Notes: generated by a model from the sequence alone, not told the origin. Shown: positions 52,738 to 61,880, numbered from the stretch's first letter. The stretch: DNA of 64,000 nt from an uncultured Clostridia bacterium (GCA_934454585.1 CAKSFP010000001.1:62001-126000), one strand, 5' to 3'. Program-made: numbers and translations.

Positions 52738-52749
52738 GATTCATTCCTC

Positions 52750-54741
52750 CTAATTATTGTTGTCAAAATATTCGTCAATTGCTTTGTACAGGCGATCCGA
52801 TGCTTCAACAACGCTGACACCCTTAAGCTGTGCTCCGGCAATGGTCATGTGACCGCCGCCGCCGAGTTTCTCGAGTATCACCTGCACATTTATATCACCG
52901 AGCGATCTGCCGCTGATAATCGTTGTGTCGCCCATGTCGCAGAGCACAAACGATGTATTCACATTGGAAATGTTGAGCATTTCGTCTGTTGCCTGTGCAA
53001 CAATTGTGGGCATATCTTTGTCGTTCTTCTCACAAGCGGCAATGGCTATCATTCCGCGTATTATGGTGGCATTTTCTATAATGCTGAGCCTTTTTTTGAA
53101 AGTGTTCATGTCCACCTGGAACAGTTTTTTGATTTTAATCGAATCCACACCGCATCTGCGCAGATAGGATGCTGCCTCAAATGTACGCACGCCTGTTTTG
53201 AATGTAAAAGACTTTGTGTCCATGTATATTCCGGCATACAGTGCCTCTGCTTCATGCTGATTGAGCCTTATGTTTGGATCGATGTACTGCACTACCTCCG
53301 TAACAAGCTCACTTGCCGATGAGGCATATGGCTCATGATAGAGAATTATCGGGTTTTCAATGAAATCCGTGCTGCGCCTGTGGTGGTCTATTACAACAAC
53401 TCGTTTACAAATTTTCAGCAGTTCCGGTTCTTCCACAAGTGATTTCTTGTGAGTATCAACCACAAATAGCAGGGAAGATCTCTCTGCCATGTCAAGTGCA
53501 TTCGTTTTGGCAATGAACACTCCCTTGTATTCGGATTCGATTGATTTAATAAACTTTACCACTGTTTGATTCTCACGGTCGATTATGATATAAGCATTTT
53601 TGCCGAGTGCTTTGACCGCGCGATAAAGACCCAAGGCAGAGCCGAGTACATCGACATCTGCACGGGCGTGCCCCATAATAAACACACTCTCCGTATCATT
53701 GAGCAGTTCTCTGATTGCATACGCCACAACTCTCGATTTCACTCTTGTCCGTTTTTCATATCCGCTCGACTTGCCGCCGTAGAAGTGATACTGCTCGGCG
53801 TCCTTTATAATTGCCTGATCACCGCCGCGTCCGAATGCCATGTCAAGAGCGGAAAAGGAATAGGCCTCGTTGGCTGCCATGGTGTCACCGCCGACTCCCA
53901 CTCCTATGCTGAGAGTGGGGGATATGGTATTGCCGACATGAATCTCTTTAATCTCGTCCAAAATTCTGAATTTGCTCTCAGTGTATTGGTCGAGATATTG
54001 TTTCTGAAAATAGAAGAAGAATCTGTCCTTCTCATATTTGCGCAAGATTCCGTTTGCACTTTCCGCAAACTTTTGCAGTTTTTCCTCAATCGTTGCGGTA
54101 AACTTGGGCTTATCCTGATTCGGAGTGTCCTGAATGACTTCCTCATAGTTATCCACAACTATGATACAGCTTACGAACTGTTCGTTAGCATAAGTCCTTT
54201 TCAGTTTTTCATGCTCGGTGATGTCCTCCCAGTACAACACCACATAATAGTCGTTGTTTTTGTCGTCGGAACTGAGCACGGATATGTTGCCGAATACATG
54301 ATAATATCTGTCATTGTGGAACAGATCCATTGAAACTTCGCTTCCGTCACAACTGAGTGCATCCGTGTTCAGCTCGGGGATGTATTCGTCAATCCGCAGA
54401 TTGTACACATTGTCTACGCCAAGCATCTGCAGGAAAGACTTGTTGTTCCATATAATCTTGCCGTTCGGCTCAAGTATAACCACCGGCAGCGGAAATTTTT
54501 CAAGCGGTTCGTTCTCCGGACTTTCTCCGTTATATGCGAGTGAATGTACATACCGCACAAGCTTCTTTTTCTTTTTGTAATTATTAAAATAGTAAATAAA
54601 TGCAAAAAATATCAGCACCGCATATTCCGCAGCCGCAATAACCGGGTCGTACAAAAGCGACACCGTTGAAAAAATAAGTAACAGCCATAAATAATAATTA
54701 ACACTGCGGCAGATTAATTTCAAAAATTTGTTTTTGCTCAT
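52750..54741 (-). CDS. gdpP: Cyclic-di-AMP phosphodiesterase GdpP
   Basis: A 663-residue membrane enzyme that breaks c-di-AMP to pApA. Two N-terminal helices (about 11-52), a PAS domain (about 75-180), a degenerate GGDEF domain (about 185-315) and the DHH/DHHA1 catalytic part follow. The catalytic motifs are GHARADVDVLGSALG near residue 350, VVVIDHHRRS near 430, and GGGGHMTIAGAQL near 630. It controls wall, potassium and osmotic balance. It starts 4 bases after yybS. Confidence 0.96.
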   Translation of the reverse strand: MSKNKFLKLICRSVNYYLWLLLIFSTVSLLYDPVIAAAEYAVLIFFAFIYYFNNYKKKKKLVRYVHSLAYNGESPENEPLEKFPLPVVILEPNGKIIWNNKSFLQMLGVDNVYNLRIDEYIPELNTDALSCDGSEVSMDLFHNDRYYHVFGNISVLSSDDKNNDYYVVLYWEDITEHEKLKRTYANEQFVSCIIVVDNYEEVIQDTPNQDKPKFTATIEEKLQKFAESANGILRKYEKDRFFFYFQKQYLDQYTESKFRILDEIKEIHVGNTISPTLSIGVGVGGDTMAANEAYSFSALDMAFGRGGDQAIIKDAEQYHFYGGKSSGYEKRTRVKSRVVAYAIRELLNDTESVFIMGHARADVDVLGSALGLYRAVKALGKNAYIIIDRENQTVVKFIKSIESEYKGVFIAKTNALDMAERSSLLFVVDTHKKSLVEEPELLKICKRVVVIDHHRRSTDFIENPIILYHEPYASSASELVTEVVQYIDPNIRLNQHEAEALYAGIYMDTKSFTFKTGVRTFEAASYLRRCGVDSIKIKKLFQVDMNTFKKRLSIIENATIIRGMIAIAACEKNDKDMPTIVAQATDEMLNISNVNTSFVLCDMGDTTIISGRSLGDINVQVILEKLGGGGHMTIAGAQLKGVSVVEASDRLYKAIDEYFDNNN

Positions 54742-54745
54742 TTTT

Positions 54746-55753
54746 TCACCTTGCCTTCATCGTTCGTCTGAAATCTCGTCCCGAATCTATTATACCTAAC
54801 AAAAACAGCAGCGTCATACCATTAAACATCGGCAAAGTCGCAACTGTTGTGAACGCAACTATGCCGACAGCAACAGTTATCAAAAGTGAGAGAGGTCTGT
54901 TGTTCGTGTGCGATACCGCCATGAAATTCACTATCGCAAGTCCGTCGGCAAAATAGAGAAACATTGCGACGGCGAGAAAGTTGTATATGCCGGCCGTGAG
55001 ATACATGTTTTGCGAAAACATAGCTATTATCAGCAATCCGAGCGATATTTTGCACAATAATCCGTCTATATGAAAATCCGAAAAATATCCGATATCAGGC
55101 TTTTTGTCGGGTGCATACACCTTGAGAAGTCCGCAAGACACTGAAATGACAAAATAAGCGCAGATCATAGACGATGTAATGAGCATCGAGGGCATCATCA
55201 TTATTATAACTCGCTTTGCCGTTGACATAAGCTGCCCCAAAGCAACGGAATTTATCCCGAACACTGCTGAGTTTGATGACAAAAGTTCGGAATACTGAGC
55301 GATTATGTCCGAAAACATGGTCTCAAGCTGTTTATACATATCCGTATTGTCAAAAAATCTTATTTTTGCCATTGACAACAGGAGTACAAATATATTTGCG
55401 GCTGAAACATATGCCGCCGCAGACAGTGCCGTTGAATTTTTTTGTCTGAAACAAACGGATACGGCAAACGATGGCAGATACAGATTGAGCATTGCAATGA
55501 GCGCATTGATTATGCTGTCAACTGTCATGGCAGTTCCATGGATAAAGAAAGACACAGCAAAGCAGATGCAACCATATATCTGATAAACAACATATCTTTT
55601 TTGCGGTGCGAGGGTAAACACAGCCGCCGCAACGGCAGACGATAAAAGCACAACGGGTGCGTACACAGAGTCGGTGGACGCACAGATATAGCTTATCACA
55701 GTCAGAATAATTATATTTAAGATATCAAAAAAGACCCCATGTTTTCTATACAT
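54746..55753 (-). CDS. yybS: YybS family membrane protein (DUF2232)
   Basis: A 335-residue membrane protein with eight or nine hydrophobic helices, matching DUF2232 (YybS) by topology, length and its fixed place before gdpP-rplI-dnaB. The function is not established; in some genomes the family is linked to the GdpP locus only by position. It heads the seven-gene minus-strand block that ends with ftsH. Confidence 0.8.
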   Translation of the reverse strand: MYRKHGVFFDILNIIILTVISYICASTDSVYAPVVLLSSAVAAAVFTLAPQKRYVVYQIYGCICFAVSFFIHGTAMTVDSIINALIAMLNLYLPSFAVSVCFRQKNSTALSAAAYVSAANIFVLLLSMAKIRFFDNTDMYKQLETMFSDIIAQYSELLSSNSAVFGINSVALGQLMSTAKRVIIMMMPSMLITSSMICAYFVISVSCGLLKVYAPDKKPDIGYFSDFHIDGLLCKISLGLLIIAMFSQNMYLTAGIYNFLAVAMFLYFADGLAIVNFMAVSHTNNRPLSLLITVAVGIVAFTTVATLPMFNGMTLLFLLGIIDSGRDFRRTMKAR

Positions 55754-55793
55754 AAAAACCTCACTACTACACCTATTATATCATATTTAATAT

Positions 55794-55822
55794 ATTATAG
55801 CACTTTCACATTTTATTTACAA
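55794..55822 (-). promoter_or_regulatory. Promoter of yybS-gdpP-rplI-dnaB
   Basis: On the minus strand TTGTAA (55822-55817), 17-base spacer, TATAAT (55799-55794). A second TATAAT box lies 13 bases further downstream. The region is divergent from the histidine kinase promoter. Confidence 0.65.
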
Positions 55823-55900
55823 TAGTTTTGCCGCAAATAATGCAACAAAAATTATAGATTATTTTGAATGGTTATGATTGGCAATAAAATTAAATAAATA

Positions 55901-55929
55901 TTGACAATAGATAAGATTTGATATAAAAT
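55901..55929 (+). promoter_or_regulatory. Promoter of the two-component pair
   Basis: TTGACA (55901-55906), 17-base spacer, TAAAAT (55924-55929), about 44 bases before TTG 55973. Confidence 0.7.
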
Positions 55930-55972
55930 ATTGTTATATCTATTTCATGTGCCTTTCGGAGGAGTGAATTTT

Positions 55973-57655
55973 TTGAACAGGAGCGGCGGCATTTTCAGAA
56001 GGATAGTGAAACCGTATTTCATACTTGTCACGATCATTCTTTCGGTGGCATTCTTTTTTGTGTACAGGTCGCAGATAGAAAAAACAAAAGGCGATGCATA
56101 CGAGGCGGCGGAGCGCATTGCATCGCAGACGGCGAGGCTTTTGGATTCTTATCTTGACGGCATGAATTCCATAGCCGAGCAGGTGAAGTATCAGGATGAG
56201 ATCACAAATTATTTTTATCGTGTCAAAGATAAACCAATTCAGAAAAATGTTTTTGAGACGGACATCGTAAACGGAATCAATATCTCATCAAGACTGAAAA
56301 ATCTGCTTGTGGGTCATTCACCCGATTACAGCATATTTATATTTAACAGCCGCGGTGACTTTGTGTCCAGCCGCAACTATATGACAGACAGAGATGCAAC
56401 CGCATCTCTTCTGAAAAACGGTGTGTTCGAGCGTGAGTTGATGCGGATAAAAGCCGCCGGGGGCACTCTGATTATGCCTCTGCAAAAGGATAGGTGGTCA
56501 AAATCGCGAGAGGAATACATCACCCTTGCAAAGGAACTCAAAAACGATTATTCGGATGACAACGCCGGTATAATAGAAATAAGGGCAGTGTTGCCGAATT
56601 TTGAATCTGAACCTGCGGATAATTTGCTGATGATCCGCAATCGCAGCGACAACACCATGATATATCCTGCCGGGGCAACTGCTCAGAGCGGATATTCATA
56701 CATTTCCGCACCGCTTAACAATGCGCCGTGGGAAGTGATGCTCTCATACGGCGGTAACATAAAAGCCGCACTGGACAGCAGAACGGCGGCAGCTTTTGTG
56801 CTTATGTACATTATGCTGACGGCGGGCATGTTGCTGCTCACAAGTCTTATCGGCAGACATATCTGTGAGCCGATAACACAACTGAGTGAGAATGTGCGCA
56901 GAATTGCACTCCCGGGTGAAAAACTTGCCCAAGTGAACGGAGGCATAGACGAAATAGAGGAACTTGAGGATAGTTTTTCGCAGATGCTCTCGCGTATATC
57001 CGAGGCATCCGTGCGCGAAAAGAAGGCTTATGCTCTGGCGCTCCAGGCGCAGATGAATCCTCATTTTCTCTATAACACCCTGGCTGTGATAGCTGCCCAG
57101 GGACTTGACGAAGGCAATGAAAAGGTGTACGGAATGTGCGCAGAACTCTCCGATATGCTCAGATATGTGGCGGCGTATGAGAGTGTGACGGTAAAACTCT
57201 CCGAAGAAATAAATCACACCAAGAATTACCTTTCACTCATGAAATCGCGCTATGAGGAGTATTTTAATTATTCGATAAATGTTGACGACGCACTGCTTGA
57301 TATGCCGGTGCCGAAACTTTTCATACAGCCGCTTGCGGAGAACTGCTTTAAGCACGGATTCAAGGACGCCGAGCCACCGTGGACCATAGAGATATCCATG
57401 CACGGCACCCGCAAAGCATGGCAGCTGCGCATAAAGGACAATGGCAGTGGTATGTCTCCGGAGACTGCTCAAGGCATAATTGACCGAGTGAAAAAATTCA
57501 GCGAAGATTCCGAGATGGGCTGCATAGGCGGTCTTGGCACCGTGAACACAATCGTGCGGCTGCGCCTTACTCATAACAGCAACACTGAGTGCATCATAAA
57601 CGGTGATGACGGCACCGAGATAATTATCAGGACAGGAGATGACAAGCGTGTATAA
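55973..57655 (+). CDS. YesM-type sensor histidine kinase
   Basis: A 560-residue LytS/YesM-type kinase. One helix near residues 15-36, a large extracytoplasmic sensor (about 37-270), a second helix near 275-298, a HAMP segment, then the His_kinase domain with QAQMNPHFLYNTL (phospho-His near residue 364) and an HATPase domain with PKLFIQPLAENCFKHGF and KDNGSGMS. GGAGGAG at 55958-55964 is 8 bases before TTG 55973. It overlaps the response regulator by 8 bases. No ABC sugar transporter, the usual partner, lies nearby. Confidence 0.93.
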   Translation: MNRSGGIFRRIVKPYFILVTIILSVAFFFVYRSQIEKTKGDAYEAAERIASQTARLLDSYLDGMNSIAEQVKYQDEITNYFYRVKDKPIQKNVFETDIVNGINISSRLKNLLVGHSPDYSIFIFNSRGDFVSSRNYMTDRDATASLLKNGVFERELMRIKAAGGTLIMPLQKDRWSKSREEYITLAKELKNDYSDDNAGIIEIRAVLPNFESEPADNLLMIRNRSDNTMIYPAGATAQSGYSYISAPLNNAPWEVMLSYGGNIKAALDSRTAAAFVLMYIMLTAGMLLLTSLIGRHICEPITQLSENVRRIALPGEKLAQVNGGIDEIEELEDSFSQMLSRISEASVREKKAYALALQAQMNPHFLYNTLAVIAAQGLDEGNEKVYGMCAELSDMLRYVAAYESVTVKLSEEINHTKNYLSLMKSRYEEYFNYSINVDDALLDMPVPKLFIQPLAENCFKHGFKDAEPPWTIEISMHGTRKAWQLRIKDNGSGMSPETAQGIIDRVKKFSEDSEMGCIGGLGTVNTIVRLRLTHNSNTECIINGDDGTEIIIRTGDDKRV

Positions 57656-59102
57656 ACTGCTTTTGGCGGAGGATGAGCCGCCTATCATGAGAACAGTGAA
57701 AAAGGCTTTCGAATCTGCAGATGAAAATACCTGGGACATCTATACAGCCATAAACGGGAAACAAGCACTTCAAATGATTGAAAAAGATGATTTCGATGTA
57801 GTTGTCACGGATATAAAAATGCCTTTTATGACCGGCATTGAACTTGCACGATGGATTCACGAGAATCGTCCGGAACTGACTGTCGTCATACTGAGCGGAT
57901 ATTCTGATTTTGAGTACACTCGAAAAGCTCTTGAATACAAGGTTTTTGACTATCTGCTCAAACCTGCGTCGCTTTCTGCGGTTGCTGAACTTACCGAAAA
58001 ACTGAAGAAAGAACTCGCTCCGAGACAGGCGCAAAAGAAACTGCGCGAGAGCGCTGCGGCGGTCATGCTTGCCTGTGCCGGGGCATATCTGCTCTTTGAC
58101 GCCGAGGTAATGATGCCGGGTTCTTCGTTCTGGTCGGACGAAAAAATAGAAAAATATATGAAAGACGAGCTGCACGACGGCGAGGAATACATATTCTTTA
58201 ATGAAAACTCCCAAACGGAGAGATATGTTGTCATACAGTCTGACAATGAGTCACGCCGCAGAGAAATAATAGAAAATTTCTATGATGCAATGGCTGACGG
58301 TTCGATCCCGGTCACGGTTGTGTACAACCCGTCAATAACTTTCAAAAACTCAGCGGAGTATTTTCAAAAACTTCGTCAGCAACTTATCAAAAGACTTATC
58401 CTCGGCACATCACAGCTTATAGACATGAACGACTGCAAGGAAAGCTATTCCGAAATCAGCCGTCCGTACACGCTTGAGGATATAGAAAAAGCCGTAACTT
58501 TCATAAGGAACGGTGATGCAGTTGAATTGAGAGTAATTGTTTCCGCACTTTTTGACAAAATGCGCGCGGCAAATTCCACACAGGAAGAAATCAATGATAT
58601 GCTCAATGTCATTCTCGACACTTTTGTGCTTAAAAATCCGGCTGATGTTCAGCGGAGAAACTTAAGCGTTAAGCATGAATTTGTAAACGCGCTTGCAGGT
58701 TTTCTGTCTTATGATGAGTTGACCGATGATGTCACTTCAATTCTGATGACGCTGCGCAGTGACAGAAAGAATGAGGATAGGTATGAAAAACTTGCAAATG
58801 AGGTTGAGGCATACCTTATAATGAATTACCAAAAAAACATCACAAGCGACACGCTTGCGTATAAATTTGGCTTTGTGCAAAGCTATATAAGTCGTATATT
58901 CAAACGACAAAAGGGGGTGTCGCCGAACGAATTTTTGACTCACTATCGTATTGAAATCGCAAAAAGGCATCTGCGCGAACAACCTGACATGAAGATAAGG
59001 GAACTTGCGCCGCTTGTCGGAATCAAAGATTCGTACTATTTTTCAAAGATATTTAAGAAAGAGACAGGTATGTGGCCTACGGAATATGCGAACAGAGGTT
59101 AG
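57648..59102 (+). CDS. YesN-type response regulator with AraC DNA-binding domain
   Basis: A 484-residue regulator. Receiver domain (1 to about 120): LLLAEDEPPIMR, phospho-Asp in VVVTDIKMPFMTGIEL near residue 55, Lys in DYLLKPAS near 105. A 250-residue middle domain is not recognised. The C-terminal AraC HTH (about 385-480) has SYISRIFKRQKGVSPNEFL and IKDSYYFSKIFKKETGMWP. AGGAG at 57634-57638 is 9 bases before GTG 57648 but touches ATG 57639, so GTG is preferred. Targets are unknown. Confidence 0.92.
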   Translation: MYKLLLAEDEPPIMRTVKKAFESADENTWDIYTAINGKQALQMIEKDDFDVVVTDIKMPFMTGIELARWIHENRPELTVVILSGYSDFEYTRKALEYKVFDYLLKPASLSAVAELTEKLKKELAPRQAQKKLRESAAAVMLACAGAYLLFDAEVMMPGSSFWSDEKIEKYMKDELHDGEEYIFFNENSQTERYVVIQSDNESRRREIIENFYDAMADGSIPVTVVYNPSITFKNSAEYFQKLRQQLIKRLILGTSQLIDMNDCKESYSEISRPYTLEDIEKAVTFIRNGDAVELRVIVSALFDKMRAANSTQEEINDMLNVILDTFVLKNPADVQRRNLSVKHEFVNALAGFLSYDELTDDVTSILMTLRSDRKNEDRYEKLANEVEAYLIMNYQKNITSDTLAYKFGFVQSYISRIFKRQKGVSPNEFLTHYRIEIAKRHLREQPDMKIRELAPLVGIKDSYYFSKIFKKETGMWPTEYANRG

Positions 59103-59139
59103 ATTAACCCTTGCCGGCATAAAAAATTAAAATTAAGTA

Positions 59140-59168
59140 TTGACAAACTTAAATCTGTGTGATATTAT
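59140..59168 (+). promoter_or_regulatory. Promoter of the T-box/ligase unit
   Basis: TTGACA (59140-59145), 17-base spacer, TATTAT (59163-59168). The T-box RNA begins about 20 bases downstream. Confidence 0.75.
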
Positions 59169-59185
59169 TAAGTAAATTGAAAAAC

Positions 59186-59461
59186 TTTGACGGAGAGTGC
59201 TCCGATTAAAGCGGCAGAGAGAGATGACGGTTGGTGTGAGTCATGTGTGCGGAGGTCGGATGTCTGTAGCTCCTGAGTTGAGAGGAAGAAAGCAGTTTTT
59301 CTGTGAGTAGAACCTTTCCGAGAATGCTGCGTGAGTGCATAGGGCTTGTTGGAGTCCGAAGAGTGGTGTCCGTTATAACATACGGCGCAATTTGAGTGGT
59401 ACCGCGGGTTGTGATTTTACTCGTCTCAAAGGTTTATTTAATCTTTGGGACGATTTTTTTT
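59186..59461 (+). ncRNA. T-box leader RNA
   Basis: Stem I has the AGAGAGAG K-turn box (59216-59223) and the distal loop GGTTGGTGTGAG (59229-59240). Its lower part pairs GGAG (59192-59195) with CTCC (59270-59273), and TCCGA (59201-59205) with TCGGA (59256-59260). The specifier loop is AGTGC on the left and TGTCTGTAG (59261-59269) on the right. The T-box GAGTGGTACCGCGGG is at 59394-59408, with TGGT (59397-59400) predicting a tRNA whose discriminator base is A. Counting one purine before the lower helix gives specifier GTA (Val, 59266-59268). The terminator is at 59422-59461. Confidence 0.93.
59422..59461 (+). terminator. T-box terminator
   Basis: CGTCTCAAAG (59422-59431) pairs with CTTTGGGACG (59443-59452), one G.T, followed by A and eight T. 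Uncharged tRNA bound to the leader should prevent it and allow the ligase to be made. Confidence 0.9.
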
Positions 59462-59497
59462 GTTGCAAAAACTTTATTACGAAGGAGCATTACTATT

Positions 59498-61786
59498 ATG
59501 GATGGACAGATTACAGGACTTGACTTGAAAATCAGCGAAGTTGCCGCTCGAATCAAGGAACTGCGCAACATCGAGGGTATTTCGCCCGAGACGATGGCGC
59601 ACCTTACCGATGTGACGGTTGACGAGTATCTGGCGTGCGAGAATGCGGAGCATGACCTCAGCTTTGCGTTTATTTACAGATGCGCGCTTGCTTTCAATGT
59701 CAATGTGACGGATATAATAGAGGGCGAGAGTCCCAAACTGAAATCTTACACAATCACGCGCAATCGCGAGGGTGTTGAGATTCAAAAAGCAAACGGCATG
59801 ATATATTACGGACTGGCGGCAGAATTTCAAAACCGTGTGTCCGAGCCTCTTTATGTAAAATGCATTTATGACGAGGAGACGGAGCGCAGCGACATTGAGC
59901 TCACCACCCACGAAGGTCAGGAGTGCGACATAGTCATCAGCGGAACCATGAAGATTCAGATAGGCAGCCACACCGAGATTCTCCACCCCGGCGACACCGC
60001 ATATTATGACAGCTCAACTCCCCACGGAATGATTGCTGTAGGCGGCGAGGACTGTTACTTCTATGCAATAGTGCTCAAGGGTAAAAATAGCGACGGCACA
60101 GTTGACGGCAAAAAGATTGTGGAAAACGAGTCTTATAAACCCCATCAGGAGTATAAGAGAGTTTACCGCAATTTTATAGATGTCACCGAGGACGAAAACG
60201 GTGCGCCCACATCAATCGAATTTAAGAATGAGGACAAATTCAATTTCGCATTTGACATAGTTGATGCCATAGCGGACAAAAACCCTGACAAGATCGCTAT
60301 GGTTCATCTTGATCACGAAAAGAATGAGAGAAAATTCACCTTTGGCGACATAAAGAGAGAGTCTGCACGCTGTGCAAACTACTTTCGTTCACTCGGCATA
60401 GGTAAGGGTGACAAGGTTATGCTCGTTTTAAGGAGAAATTATCAGTTCTGGCCCGTTATTGTCGGACTGAACAAAATCGGAGCTGTTGCCATACCGGCGT
60501 CAAATCTTTTGCAGGCACATGACTATGAATACCGTTACCGGGCGGCTGGCGTAAAGGCTATACTTTGCAGCGCCCTTGGTGATATAGCGCATCAGGCTGA
60601 TCTCGGCGCAACGGGCAGCAATTGCTTGGAACACAAGATAATTGTCGGCGGCACGAGAGACGGATGGAGAAATTTTGACGAGGAGGTTTCAAGATTCTCA
60701 GACGAGTTTGAAAGAAATGCGGATTCAGCTTGCGGCGACGATGATATGCTCATGTACTTTACATCGGGCACCACAGGCAACCCGAAGATGGCGTTACACA
60801 ACTGCAAATATGCTCTCGGCCATTTCCACACGGCTAACTACTGGCACTGCGTTGATCCGGACGGACTGCACCTGACCATTTCAGATACCGGTTGGGCAAA
60901 GGCTGCATGGGGCAAGATTTTCGGTCAATGGATATGCGAGGCCGGAATATTCGTATATGACTTCGACAAATTTGATGCGGCAGATATCCTTCCGCTCTTT
61001 GCCAAGTACCATATCACCACATTCTGCGCACCACCGACAATGCTTCGTATGCTTGTTAAAGAAGATTTGTCAAAATACGACCTTTCGTCCGTGCAACACT
61101 GCACCACAGCCGGCGAGGCGCTTAATCCCGAGGTGTATCGCCAGTTTGAAAAGCTCACCGGCCTTAAGATTATGGAAGGTTTCGGTCAGTCGGAGACAAC
61201 ATGTCTTATTGCAAATCTCTACGGCAATGAGTACAAACTTGGATCAATGGGCAAACCTACACCGATATATGATGTAGATATCGTTGATTCTAACGGCAAG
61301 AGCGTTCGCCCCGGCGACAACGGCGAAATAGTCATACGCACGGACAAAAAAGTGCCCTGCGGACTCTTTAAGGGGTATTATAAAGATGAAGAAAAGACAA
61401 ACGAGGCTTGGTACGACGGAATGTATCACACCGGTGATGTAGCTTATCGCGATGAGGACGGATTCTACTACTATGTCAGCCGAATAGATGATGTTATTAA
61501 ATCATCCGGCTATCGCATAGGACCTTTCGAGATAGAGAGCGTTATCATGGAGCTGCCGTATGTCATAGAGTGCGGAGTTTCACCGGCACCCGATCCGGTT
61601 CGGGGTCAGGTGGTTAAGGCGAGCATAGTTCTTACTAAGGGCACGGATCCTACCGAGGAACTGAAAAAAGAAATTCAGACTTATGTAAAGAACAACACAG
61701 CACCTTACAAATACCCCAGAATTGTGGAGTTCAGGGATAGTCTGCCAAAAACTACAAGCGGAAAGATAATCAGAGCAAAACTTTGA
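59498..61786 (+). CDS. HTH-cupin-acyl-CoA synthetase fusion protein
   Basis: A 762-residue three-domain protein. Residues about 8-67 form an XRE-like helix-turn-helix (ISPETMAHLTDVTVDEYLAC), about 118-195 a cupin (THEGQECDIVISG, LHPGDTAYYDSSTPHG), and about 245-762 an AMP-forming synthetase of the medium-chain (ACSM) type with YFTSGTTGNPK near 420-430, GEALNPEVYRQFEKLTGL, YHTGDVAYRDEDGFYYY, SSGYRIGPFEIE and the acetylated-type Lys756 in TTSGKIIRAKL. It should join a carboxylic acid to CoA; the acid is not known. GAAGGAG at 59481-59487 is 10 bases before ATG 59498. It is under T-box control, and its own HTH and cupin suggest self-sensing of acid or product. Confidence 0.88.
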   Translation: MDGQITGLDLKISEVAARIKELRNIEGISPETMAHLTDVTVDEYLACENAEHDLSFAFIYRCALAFNVNVTDIIEGESPKLKSYTITRNREGVEIQKANGMIYYGLAAEFQNRVSEPLYVKCIYDEETERSDIELTTHEGQECDIVISGTMKIQIGSHTEILHPGDTAYYDSSTPHGMIAVGGEDCYFYAIVLKGKNSDGTVDGKKIVENESYKPHQEYKRVYRNFIDVTEDENGAPTSIEFKNEDKFNFAFDIVDAIADKNPDKIAMVHLDHEKNERKFTFGDIKRESARCANYFRSLGIGKGDKVMLVLRRNYQFWPVIVGLNKIGAVAIPASNLLQAHDYEYRYRAAGVKAILCSALGDIAHQADLGATGSNCLEHKIIVGGTRDGWRNFDEEVSRFSDEFERNADSACGDDDMLMYFTSGTTGNPKMALHNCKYALGHFHTANYWHCVDPDGLHLTISDTGWAKAAWGKIFGQWICEAGIFVYDFDKFDAADILPLFAKYHITTFCAPPTMLRMLVKEDLSKYDLSSVQHCTTAGEALNPEVYRQFEKLTGLKIMEGFGQSETTCLIANLYGNEYKLGSMGKPTPIYDVDIVDSNGKSVRPGDNGEIVIRTDKKVPCGLFKGYYKDEEKTNEAWYDGMYHTGDVAYRDEDGFYYYVSRIDDVIKSSGYRIGPFEIESVIMELPYVIECGVSPAPDPVRGQVVKASIVLTKGTDPTEELKKEIQTYVKNNTAPYKYPRIVEFRDSLPKTTSGKIIRAKL

Positions 61787-61851
61787 TGAGCAGAAAGATG
61801 CGTTGATGAAAATTTGAATGCGCTAAAAAATAAAAAAATTTTCAAAAAAGC

Positions 61852-61880
61852 TTGCATTTATCAAAAGTTTGTGATATACT
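61852..61880 (+). promoter_or_regulatory. Promoter of rpsB
   Basis: TTGCAT (61852-61857), 17-base spacer, TATACT (61875-61880), giving a leader of about 117 bases. Confidence 0.7.

Noticed and set aside
53566..54333. 255-codon frame antisense to gdpP
   Set aside because: gdpP has all its domains on the minus strand and no domain or start site supports this frame.
59265..59267. Cysteine (TGT) as the T-box specifier
   Set aside because: The codon is in the loop, but the T-box TGGT calls for discriminator A while bacterial tRNA-Cys carries U; the position is also one base off the usual register.
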